A DNA stretch of 6,782 bases from JANPBY01 sp031430645 (lineage in GTDB: Bacteria > Actinomycetota > Actinomycetes > DATJPE01), in NCBI GenBank assembly GCA_031430645.1, contig JANPBY010000025.1, positions 1 through 6,782 on the forward strand, read 5' to 3'. This document shows positions 1-6,782 of this stretch, piece after piece. The number at the start of each line of letters is the position of its first letter. Position 1 is the first letter of the stretch. A program made the position numbers and the translations under genes. The notes beneath the pieces are model-generated. The model saw nothing but the letters and a program-made list of their open reading frames with translations. It did no database searches and was not told the origin of the DNA.

Positions 1-1081
1 CATCGATGCCCTGGCGGCACTCGGTGACGGTGAGGGCGAAGTCAATGTGCTCGCGTGGCCCGGATACGTCGAGGATGGCTCGACCGACCCGGCCGTCGAC
101 TGGGTCAGCGGCTTCGAGACCGAGACCGGGTGCCAGGTCAATGTCAAGACCTTCGGCACATCCGACGAGGCCGTTCAGCTCTTCAAGTCCGGCGAGTACG
201 ACACCTTGTCGGCGTCGGGTGATGCCTCACTCCGGCTGATCGCTGCGGGCGATGTTGCTCCAGTCAACCTGGATCTGGTGCCCAACTACGCGGACATCTT
301 CGCCGACCTGAAGCTCAAGCCTTGGAACTCCGTCAACGGAGTTCCGTACGGCATCCCGCACGGCCGCGGCGCCAACATCTTGATGTACAACACCGAGAAA
401 GTAACGCCGGCTCCTGACTCGTGGAGTGTCGTCTTCGACGGCGGCAGCGCGTACTCCGGCGCGGTCACGGCCTATGACTCGCCGATCTACATCGCTGATG
501 CTGCGCTCTACCTGATGGCGACCAAGCCCGAGCTCAACATCAAGGACCCGTATGCCCTTGATGATGCTCAGCTCGCGGCGGCCGTTGAGTTGTTGAAGGC
601 TCAGAAGGCCAACATCGGTGAGTACTGGAGTGACTACCTCAAGCAGATCGCATCCTTCAAGTCCGGGGACTCGGTCGTGGGTACGTCCTGGCAGGTCATC
701 CTCAACCTTGCCCTCGCCGAAGAGGCGAAGGTTGCTGGTGTGAAGCCCAAGGAGGGCGCGACCGGTTGGTCGGACACCTGGATGGTGGGCGCCAAGGCCA
801 AGAACCCGAATTGCGCCTACCTGTGGATGAACCACATCGTTTCAGCGGAGGCTAACGCCGCGGTTGCCGAGTGGTTCGGCGAGGCGCCGGCCAATGAGAA
901 GTCCTGCGCCCTGACCGCTGACAAGGGTCACTGCGACACCTTCCACGCGGCCGACACTGCCTACTGGACCGACGTCTACTACTGGAACACCCCGATCCAG
1001 CAGTGCCTCGACGGCCGTACGGACGTGAAGTGCACGGACTACTCGAAGTGGACGCAGGCCTGGACCGAGATCAAGGGTTGA
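1..1081 (+). CDS. ABC transporter substrate-binding protein, PotD/PotF-like (5' partial)
   Basis: This is the exported solute-binding component of a spermidine/putrescine-type ABC importer. It would capture substrate outside the membrane and deliver it to the two permeases encoded next. The reading frame is open from base 2, so the gene begins upstream. The GTG at 47 lies inside the conserved first beta strand (EVNVLAWPGYVEDG) and is not the start. The visible part is 359 residues. The signal peptide and any lipobox are outside the window. Family-like segments are the strand and loop at about residues 13–26, LDLVPNYADIF near 89–100, and PYGIPHGRGANILMYN near 115–130, the hinge region of type II binding proteins. 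The C-terminus is rich in Trp and Tyr. Six cysteines (visible residues 44, 271, 302, 311, 335, 344) may form disulfides. Family membership is clear. Polyamine as substrate is inferred from the partners, and another small organic cation or a metal complex is possible. Confidence 0.88.
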   Translation, partial: IDALAALGDGEGEVNVLAWPGYVEDGSTDPAVDWVSGFETETGCQVNVKTFGTSDEAVQLFKSGEYDTLSASGDASLRLIAAGDVAPVNLDLVPNYADIFADLKLKPWNSVNGVPYGIPHGRGANILMYNTEKVTPAPDSWSVVFDGGSAYSGAVTAYDSPIYIADAALYLMATKPELNIKDPYALDDAQLAAAVELLKAQKANIGEYWSDYLKQIASFKSGDSVVGTSWQVILNLALAEEAKVAGVKPKEGATGWSDTWMVGAKAKNPNCAYLWMNHIVSAEANAAVAEWFGEAPANEKSCALTADKGHCDTFHAADTAYWTDVYYWNTPIQQCLDGRTDVKCTDYSKWTQAWTEIKG

Positions 1082-1103
1082 TCTCGACCTTGGGCTGAGT
1101 CAC

Positions 1104-1148
1104 GGTGCGGCGGGGCGCGTTCGAACGCTGAACGCGCCCCGCTGTGCC
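1104..1148 (+). terminator. GC-rich intercistronic hairpin (attenuator or mRNA stabiliser)
   Basis: Bases 1104–1123 can pair with 1129–1148 around a five-base loop. The core, 1111–1121 with 1131–1141, is eleven perfect Watson–Crick pairs, and the outer part contains G·U wobbles. No T run follows, as is common for actinobacterial hairpins. It lies 22 bases after the stop of the binding-protein gene and 40 bases before the permease start. In ABC importer operons such hairpins usually stop part of the transcription or protect the upstream message, giving more binding protein than permease. That role here is inference. Confidence 0.6.
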
Positions 1149-1179
1149 CGGCTCGGCAGCCACCCTGGAGCAAGCGTCC

Positions 1180-1185
1180 GGAGGA
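1180..1185 (+). promoter_or_regulatory. Ribosome-binding site deciding the PotB-like start
   Basis: GGAGGA lies three bases before ATG 1189 (four from the GGAGG core). It is the best Shine–Dalgarno match in the gap and selects this ATG over the upstream in-frame GTG at 1144. Confidence 0.75.
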
Positions 1186-1188
1186 CCG

Positions 1189-2070
1189 ATGACCACGACG
1201 ATCGAGCCCCCAGTCACAGTGGGCCGCCGATTCTCGGGCTACCTTCACTCCAGGCCAACGATCAGGCTCGTCGCTCTGCTCTCGCTTCCTCTGTTCTGGT
1301 TGGTCGTCGCCTACCTCGGCTCGCTCGCCGTATTGTTTGCCTCAGCCTTCTGGTCGGTCGACTCCTTCACCGGCAACGTCAACCGAACCTTCACCACCGA
1401 CAACATCGTCTATGTGCTGAAGACCTCGGTCTTCCGGGCGGTCACTCTTCGTACGATCGGGGTCGCGGCCGCCGTCACCGTCATCTGTGCCGTGCTGGCT
1501 ATCCCGATGGCCTTCTTCATGGCCAAGGTCGCCTCCCGGCGGGCTCAGCGATGGTTGGTAATCGCGGTGCTGACGCCGTTGTGGGCGTCCTACCTTGTGA
1601 AGGCCTATGCCTGGCGCACGATGTTGCAGAACGATGGTGTGCTCGAGTGGATGGGCCTGCCCTCACCCGGCTTCGGACTCCCCGCGACGATCATCACGTT
1701 GTCCTACCTCTGGCTGCCCTTCATGATTCTTCCGATCTACGCGGGCTTGGAGCGACTGCCCGACTCCCTCCTGGACGCCTCGGGGGACCTCGGGGCACGG
1801 TCGTTCCGGACGTTCAGGTCTGTGGCGTTCCCACTGATGCTTCCTGCGATCGCCGCCGGGTCGATCTTCACGTTCTCGCTGAGCCTTGGTGACTACATCG
1901 CGGTGAAGATCGTCGGGGCCAAGACCCAGATGCTCGGCAATGTCGTCTACGACCAGCTGCTCACCGCGAACAACCTTCCCCTCGCCGCGGCGGTCGCCCT
2001 CATTCCGGTGCTGGTGATGGTCATCTACCTCATGCTCATGCGGCGCGCCGGCGCCCTGAGCGAGCTCTAG
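1189..2070 (+). CDS. ABC transporter permease, PotB-like
   Basis: This is the first of two inner-membrane permease subunits of the importer. I chose ATG 1189 because GGAGGA at 1180–1185 is a strong ribosome-binding site just ahead of it. The in-frame GTG at 1144 would sit in the hairpin and add an unlikely leader. The protein is 293 residues, normal for the family. A short cytoplasmic N-terminus is followed by six hydrophobic segments at about residues 27–53, 87–112, 121–140, 165–184, 218–240 and 263–283. The cytoplasmic EAA loop that docks on the ATPase is at about 196–215 (DASGDLGA, then F and P at the usual spacing), with D replacing the canonical E. The following SLSLGDYIAVKIVGA is the hallmark PotB/PotC-type segment. 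It is cotranscribed with the next permease, nine bases downstream. Substrate specificity cannot be read from the permease. Confidence 0.93.
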   Translation: MTTTIEPPVTVGRRFSGYLHSRPTIRLVALLSLPLFWLVVAYLGSLAVLFASAFWSVDSFTGNVNRTFTTDNIVYVLKTSVFRAVTLRTIGVAAAVTVICAVLAIPMAFFMAKVASRRAQRWLVIAVLTPLWASYLVKAYAWRTMLQNDGVLEWMGLPSPGFGLPATIITLSYLWLPFMILPIYAGLERLPDSLLDASGDLGARSFRTFRSVAFPLMLPAIAAGSIFTFSLSLGDYIAVKIVGAKTQMLGNVVYDQLLTANNLPLAAAVALIPVLVMVIYLMLMRRAGALSEL

Positions 2071-2079
2071 GCCGCCACG

Positions 2080-2883
2080 ATGACTCTGTCCCGTGGCGCG
2101 CGCTGGGGGTTGACCGCCTTCATGGTGTTCGGCCTGTCCTTCATCTACATCCCCCTCAGCGTCGTCGTGATCAACTCGTTCAACATCGAGCGCACGTTCG
2201 GCTGGCCCCCTAAGGGATACACCCTCGACTGGTGGGCCAAGGCGCTTGAGAACACCGGGATGCGCGAAGCGCTCTGGACGTCGGTCAAGGCCGGCCTCGG
2301 AGCCACCGCCATCGCCCTTGTGCTCGGCTCGATGATTGCCTTCGCCATCCACAAGCACGCGTGGTTTGGCCGCAATACCGTGTCCTTCCTGGTGATCCTG
2401 CCGATCGCACTTCCCGGCATCGTCACGGGCGTGGCCCTGGGTGCGGCCTTCCAGGCGATCGGGTTGGAGTTCGGCCTCCTCACGGTGATCATCGGTCACG
2501 CAACCTTCTGCATCGTCCTGGTCTTCAACAACGTGATCGCCCGGCTGCGTCGCGCCGGGGCCAATATCGAGGAGGCTTCGGCCGACCTCGGTGCAACGGG
2601 CTACCAGACCTTTCTTTATGTGACCTTCCCGACGATCCGCACGGCGCTGCTCGCTGGCGCCTTGCTCGCCTTCGGGCTGTCTTTTGACGAGATCGTGGTC
2701 ACCACGTTCACCGCAGGAGCCGGAGTCCAGACGCTCCCGTTGTGGATTTACGACAACCTCGCGCGTCCGAACCAGGCACCCATCGTCAACGTCGTCGCCG
2801 CGGCCCTCGTGCTGCTCTCGATCATCCCCATCTACATCAGCCAGCGCATCGCCGGAGAATCCGCCGCCGGCGGCCGCATCTGA
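2080..2883 (+). CDS. ABC transporter permease, PotC-like
   Basis: This is the second membrane permease of the importer, expected to pair with the PotB-like subunit and a cytoplasmic ATPase dimer not encoded here. The protein is 267 residues, typical of PotC. Hydrophobic segments lie at about residues 10–32, 68–90, 100–125, 130–153, 187–208 and 234–254. The EAA loop is at 164–184 (EEASADLGATGYQTF…FP) and close to consensus. It is followed by the PotC hallmark GLSFDEIVVTTF at 199–210. ATG 2080 is the only plausible start: it lies nine bases after the preceding TAG, in the same frame, with no good Shine–Dalgarno sequence. Translation is therefore probably coupled to the upstream permease. The C-terminal tail is short and Gly/Ala-rich. 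No terminator is visible before purF. Confidence 0.93.
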   Translation: MTLSRGARWGLTAFMVFGLSFIYIPLSVVVINSFNIERTFGWPPKGYTLDWWAKALENTGMREALWTSVKAGLGATAIALVLGSMIAFAIHKHAWFGRNTVSFLVILPIALPGIVTGVALGAAFQAIGLEFGLLTVIIGHATFCIVLVFNNVIARLRRAGANIEEASADLGATGYQTFLYVTFPTIRTALLAGALLAFGLSFDEIVVTTFTAGAGVQTLPLWIYDNLARPNQAPIVNVVAAALVLLSIIPIYISQRIAGESAAGGRI

Positions 2884-2885
2884 GG

Positions 2886-2921
2886 GACTTGGGGGCTGGG
2901 CGGTCCCGTAGACTCCGCATT
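2886..2921 (+). promoter_or_regulatory. Probable purF promoter giving a leaderless transcript
   Basis: TAGACT at 2909–2914 fits the actinobacterial -10 consensus TANNNT very well. Seven bases separate it from the GTG start at 2922, so a start site at the usual distance would fall on or next to the start codon. There is also no Shine–Dalgarno sequence between the -10 box and the GTG. A -35 element at a 17-base spacing would be GACTTG (2886–2891), which is weak. The placement is read from the sequence. Leaderless initiation is inferred from how common this arrangement is in actinobacteria. Confidence 0.65.
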
Positions 2922-4477
2922 GTGGCTCGCGGCGACGGACGGCTCTCGCACGACCTGCTTCCCGGCGAGAAAGGCCCGCAGGACGCCTGCGGCGTGTTCG
3001 GCGTCTGGGCGCCGGGCGAAGAGGTCGCCAAGCTCACCTATTTCGGCCTCTATGCCCTGCAGCACCGCGGGCAGGAGTCCGCCGGCATCGCGGTCGCTGA
3101 CGGCCGCCGAATCCTCGTCTACAAGGACATGGGCCTGGTGTCCCAGGTGTTCGACGAAAGCCATCTCGCCTCCCTGCTCGGCCACGTCGCGGTCGGCCAC
3201 TGCCGATACTCCACGACCGGGTCGAGTGTCTGGGAGAACGCCCAGCCGACCTTGCGGTCCACCGCGACCGGAGCCTTGGCGTTGGGACACAACGGCAATC
3301 TCACCAACACCCGCGAGCTCGCCCGCCGCGTCGAGGAGCTCGCCGAGCTCTCCGGTGAACTCCCCTTGGGCGGCGCGCCACGGATCCGTTCGACGTCGGA
3401 CACCGACCTGGTCACGGCGTTGCTGGCGAGCCACCCCGACCTCTCTCAGGAAGCGGCGGCCCTCGACATCCTGCCGACGCTGCGCGGCGCCTTCTCCCTG
3501 GTCTGGATGGACGAGACCACCCTTTACGCCGCCCGAGACGCCCAAGGCATCCGGCCGCTGGTACTCGGCCGCCTCGAGCGAGGTTGGGTCGTCGCCAGCG
3601 AGACCGCCGCCCTCGACATCGTCGGCGCCTCCTTCGTCCGCGAGATCGAGCCCGGTGAGTTGATCGCGATCGACGAGCATGGGCTGCGCACCCAGCGCTT
3701 CGCCGAGGCCGATCCCAAGGGCTGCTTGTTCGAGTACGTCTACTTGGCCCGTCCGGACACCGCGATTGCCGGGCGGAGCATCCACGAGACCCGGGTGGAG
3801 ATCGGTCGACGACTGGCCCACGAAGCCCCGGTCGAGGCCGACCTGGTGATCCCGGTGCCCGAGTCCGGGACCCCTGCTGCGGTGGGCTACAGCCAGGCAT
3901 CCGGCATCCCGTACGGCCAGGGCCTGGTCAAGAACGCCTACGTCGGCCGCACGTTCATCCAGCCGTCCCAGACGATTCGACAACTCGGGATCCGGCTCAA
4001 GCTCAACCCGCTGCGGGAAGTCATCCAAGGCAAGCGGCTGGTCGTCGTCGACGACTCGATCGTGCGCGGCAACACCCAACGCGCGCTCATCCGGATGCTG
4101 CGTGAAGCCGGGGCCGCAGAGATCCACGTGCGCATTTCCTCCCCGCCCGTGAAGTGGCCCTGCTTCTACGGAATCGACTTTGCCTCTCCCGCCGAGCTGA
4201 TCGCCAACGGCCTGACCGTCGACGCGATCCGACAGTCGATCGGCGCGGATTCGCTGCACTACGTCTCCCTCGAGGAGCTCGTCGAGGCGACGACCATCCC
4301 CAAGGAGCGCTTGTGCCGGGCCTGCTTCGACGGCGTCTACCCCGTCGAACTGCCTGAGCCGGAGCTGTTAGGCAAGCACCTGCTCGAGGACTTCGCTGAG
4401 CTGCAGGTCGGCGGTGATGTCGATGGCCTGGCCACGCTCGTCGGCGGCGGAGGGGCCACCGAAGCTCTGAGTCGCCC

Positions 4478-4481
<4 letters not shown>
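2922..4481 (+). CDS. purF: Amidophosphoribosyltransferase (PurF)
   Basis: This enzyme catalyses the first committed step of de novo purine synthesis: PRPP plus glutamine gives 5-phosphoribosylamine, glutamate and pyrophosphate. I chose GTG 2922 because it gives the typical actinobacterial N-terminus (ARGDGRLSHDLLPGEKGPQDACG) and sits just after a -10 box. The open frame upstream lies inside the permease gene. The protein is 519 residues. A 22-residue propeptide precedes Cys23, the nucleophile of the class II glutaminase domain. Other glutaminase motifs are RGQESAG (49–55), HCRYSTTG (93–100), HNGNLTN (123–129) and SDTDL (159–163). The PRPP-binding loop VVVDDSIVRGNT is at 374–385. Cys268, Cys414, Cys465 and Cys468 match the ligands of the [4Fe-4S] cluster in the Bacillus-type enzyme, so this belongs to the iron–sulfur, propeptide-processed class, cytoplasmic and purine-nucleotide inhibited. 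It overlaps purM by four bases. Confidence 0.97.
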
Positions 4482-5605
<1,124 letters not shown>

Positions 5606-5615
5606 CCCCCACCGA

Positions 5616-5676
5616 GATGATCAAGGAGAAAGCCACCCTCTCACGCTCTGAAAAGGTGGTTTGTTCCTTGATCATC
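5616..5676. terminator. Long hairpin between convergent genes, probable bidirectional terminator
   Basis: Bases 5616–5637 pair with 5655–5676: 22 positions with two G·U wobbles and one A·G mismatch, around a 17-base loop. purM ends eleven bases before it on the + strand, and the DUF3073 stop codon (5672–5674) lies inside the right arm. In each direction the inner stem (5631–5637 with 5655–5661) is followed by a pyrimidine-rich, T-containing stretch (TTTGTTCCTT on +, TTTCTCCTT on –). That suits rho-independent termination from both sides. TGATCA occurs in both arms. Confidence 0.72.
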
Positions 5677-5911
5677 GCGCAGGTGAGTCGGCCTCTGAGT
5701 CGTCAGCGTCAGCCTCTTCTGAACTCGTGGCCGCGCCGTTGACCGTGGCCTGCGCGAGGTCTTCGTACTTCGCCAACAGCTCAGGGTCGACCTCGGATCC
5801 GTCCTCGTGGATGAGGTCGGCGCGTAGGCGTCCGATATCCATCGAGCCGCTGTTGTATTTCAGGTCACGGGCAACCTTGGTCTGCTTGGCCTTGGCTCGA
5901 CCGCGTCCCAT
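5672..5911 (-). CDS. DUF3073 family protein, small conserved actinobacterial protein of unknown function
   Basis: This 79-residue protein starts at ATG 5911, preceded by AAGGGGG (5919–5925), a good ribosome-binding site seven bases away. The N-terminal MGRGRAKAKQTKVARDLKYNS is the DUF3073 signature, strongly basic and close to invariant in actinobacteria. The middle, about residues 24–52, looks helical with a Leu-rich pattern (IGRLRADL, PELLAKYEDL). The C-terminal end, about 62–76, is an acidic Ser/Asp/Glu/Ala tail that is probably disordered. There is no signal peptide or membrane segment, so it is expected in the cytoplasm. A basic head and acidic tail would suit a nucleic-acid or ribosome-associated role, but this is inference and no function is established to my knowledge. 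It converges on purM and follows the dehydrogenase gene on the same strand after 93 bases. The stop codon is embedded in the terminator hairpin. Confidence 0.9.
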   Translation of the reverse strand: MGRGRAKAKQTKVARDLKYNSGSMDIGRLRADLIHEDGSEVDPELLAKYEDLAQATVNGAATSSEEADADDSEADSPAR

Positions 5912-5951
5912 GGCTCGACCCCCTTGTCCGAGGCACTGCCCCGCTGATCGT

Positions 5952-5986
5952 TGACGTCAGGTCCGGTCGGAGGTCCGCTCCGCCGG
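5952..5986 (-). other. Intergenic hairpin and TGACGTCA palindrome between dehydrogenase and DUF3073 genes
   Basis: The 93-base gap holds an imperfect hairpin. CCGG 5963–5966 and CGGAG 5968–5972 pair with CTCCG 5978–5982 and CCGG 5983–5986, with one bulged base and a five-base loop. Next to it is the perfect eight-base palindrome TGACGTCA (5952–5959). On the – strand the hairpin begins about 18 bases after the dehydrogenase stop, so it may weaken readthrough, though no T run follows. TACGCT (complement of 5998–6003) could be a -10 box for DUF3073, but its -35 region is poor. No firm promoter can be named. Confidence 0.35.
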
Positions 5987-6004
5987 TCTCTGGGTCCAGC
6001 GTAC

Positions 6005-6782
6005 CTAATCCGCAGGGGTGGTGGCAGCGCCCAGGCCAGGGAACAGCCGGTCGGCCCAAGGTCCGGCCGCGATCCGCTCCTCGGCGAGGCGATCTGCTGC
6101 CGCTGCCGGGGTCTCCCCGCGCTCCTCTGCGCGAGCCAGGACCTCACGCGTGGTCTGGAAGATCAGGGTGGCTCGAGCATGCGCCCGGGCCTCGTCAAAG
6201 CCCTTCAACTCGTCGGCGACCTGGATCACACCCCCGGCATTGACCAAGAAGTCGGGCATGTAGAGGATGCCGCGCGCCGCCAAGGCGTTCGCGATCCCCG
6301 CGTGAGCGAGCTGGTTGTTGGCCGCGCCGCAGACCGCCGCACAGGACAGTGTCGCCACGACCTCATCGCTGAGCGCCCCCCCGAGGGCGTTCGGGCTGTA
6401 GACGTCCATCGGTTCAGCGACCAGCGCCGCCGCCGTGGCGACTGTCTTCACGCCGGGGTGGGCCGCGAGTACGTCGGTCACGGTGTCGGCCCCCGGGTCA
6501 TAGACGACGACCTCGGCGCCGTCCTCGAGTAGGTGCTCGACCAGGCGGCTACCGACCTTGCCGAGCCCGGCGACCCCAACCCTGCGCCCGGCGAGAGTCG
6601 GGCTGCCCCACAGCTGTTCGGCCGCTGCGCGCATCCCCTGAAACACCCCCCACGCCGTGAGCCGCCCCGAGTCACCCCCACCTCCGAGGGCGGGCGACTT
6701 CCCGGTCACCCACCGACACTCCTCAAACATCACCTCGAGGTCGGCAACGGTGGTGCCGACATCTCCTGCGGTGACGTACCGC
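6005..6782 (-). CDS. vdh: Glu/Leu/Phe/Val dehydrogenase family protein, probable valine/leucine dehydrogenase (5' partial)
   Basis: This enzyme performs NAD-dependent oxidative deamination of a branched-chain amino acid to the 2-oxo acid and ammonium, the entry to branched-chain catabolism. The frame is open to the window edge (RYVTAGDVGTTVADLE upstream of the in-frame GTG at 6733), so the N-terminal third, with the catalytic-lysine domain, is missing. The visible part is 258 residues. It shows CRWVTGKSP near 22–30 and a Rossmann fold with GLGKVG at 72–77, followed by VVVYDPG, where the Asp at the end of the second strand favours NAD over NADP. It also has PNALGG (130–135), GAANNQL (152–158) and NAGGVI (181–186), all diagnostic of the leucine/valine/phenylalanine dehydrogenase branch. 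Overall sequence and gene order match Streptomyces valine dehydrogenase. Preference for Val over Leu or Ile cannot be settled from this part. TAG stop at 6005–6007. Confidence 0.9.
   Translation of the reverse strand, partial: RYVTAGDVGTTVADLEVMFEECRWVTGKSPALGGGGDSGRLTAWGVFQGMRAAAEQLWGSPTLAGRRVGVAGLGKVGSRLVEHLLEDGAEVVVYDPGADTVTDVLAAHPGVKTVATAAALVAEPMDVYSPNALGGALSDEVVATLSCAAVCGAANNQLAHAGIANALAARGILYMPDFLVNAGGVIQVADELKGFDEARAHARATLIFQTTREVLARAEERGETPAAAADRLAEERIAAGPWADRLFPGLGAATTPAD

Noticed and set aside
1144..1188. GTG 1144 as start of the PotB-like permease
   Set aside because: It falls inside the hairpin and has no ribosome-binding site, whereas ATG 1189 follows GGAGGA.
1663..2499. 278-codon open frame on the – strand across the two permeases
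   Set aside because: The translation is extremely rich in H, D, E, R and G, the usual antisense shadow of hydrophobic membrane-protein codons.
2863..2874. 12-bp palindrome near the end of the PotC-like gene as a terminator
   Set aside because: It has no loop sequence, no T run, and consists of repeated GCC/GGC codons inside the reading frame.
2742..2921. Upstream in-frame starts for purF within the PotC-like gene
   Set aside because: These 60 codons read as Arg/His/Pro-rich shadow of the permease. Family similarity begins at GTG 2922.
2832..4259. 475-codon open frame on the – strand, antisense to purF
   Set aside because: It mirrors purF codon bias in a high-GC genome. The protein has no recognisable domain and a shadow-like composition, while purF on the + strand is unmistakable.
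4449..4455. GGAGGGG as ribosome-binding site for purM
   Set aside because: It lies 22 bases before the GTG, too far to position the ribosome. The GTGA overlap suggests coupling instead.
6731..6733. GTG 6733 (or ATG 6730) as start of the dehydrogenase
   Set aside because: The frame stays open to the window edge and upstream residues (RYVTAGDVGTTVADLE) are conserved family sequence, so the gene is truncated by the window.

Overview
This is a high-GC actinobacterial chromosome segment. The evidence is strongly GC-biased third codon positions, GTG starts, a leaderless-type promoter, an actinobacteria-only DUF3073 gene, and the gene order purF–purM–DUF3073–branched-chain amino-acid dehydrogenase. 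As I recall, Streptomyces coelicolor has the same order around SCO4086–SCO4089. The protein sequences feel closest to Propionibacteriales (Nocardioides-like), but that placement is inference.

Layout. (1) Positions 1–2883, + strand: most of an ABC importer of the polyamine/PotABCD type. It consists of a substrate-binding protein cut by the window start, a GC-rich hairpin, a PotB-like permease and a PotC-like permease. No ATPase is present. It must lie upstream of the window or elsewhere, because purF follows immediately downstream. (2) Positions 2884–5605, + strand: purF and purM, which overlap by four bases. purF appears to have its own promoter, with a TAGACT -10 box seven bases before a GTG start, implying a leaderless mRNA. 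(3) Positions 5616–5676: a long hairpin between convergent transcription units, probably a two-way terminator. (4) Positions 5672–6782, – strand: a small DUF3073 gene preceded by the C-terminal two thirds of a Val/Leu/Glu-type dehydrogenase cut by the window end.

Function. The importer would bring a small, probably cationic, solute such as a polyamine across the membrane. PurF performs the first committed step of de novo purine synthesis and PurM the fifth (ring closure to AIR). The dehydrogenase deaminates branched-chain amino acids. The role of DUF3073 is unknown.

This is mostly ordinary core genome. I see no mobile element, CRISPR array, RNA gene or defence system. The points worth a second look are regulatory (leaderless purF promoter, intercistronic hairpin, convergent terminator, a 24-bp perfect palindrome inside purM), the conserved but uncharacterised DUF3073 gene, and a six-cysteine substrate-binding protein.
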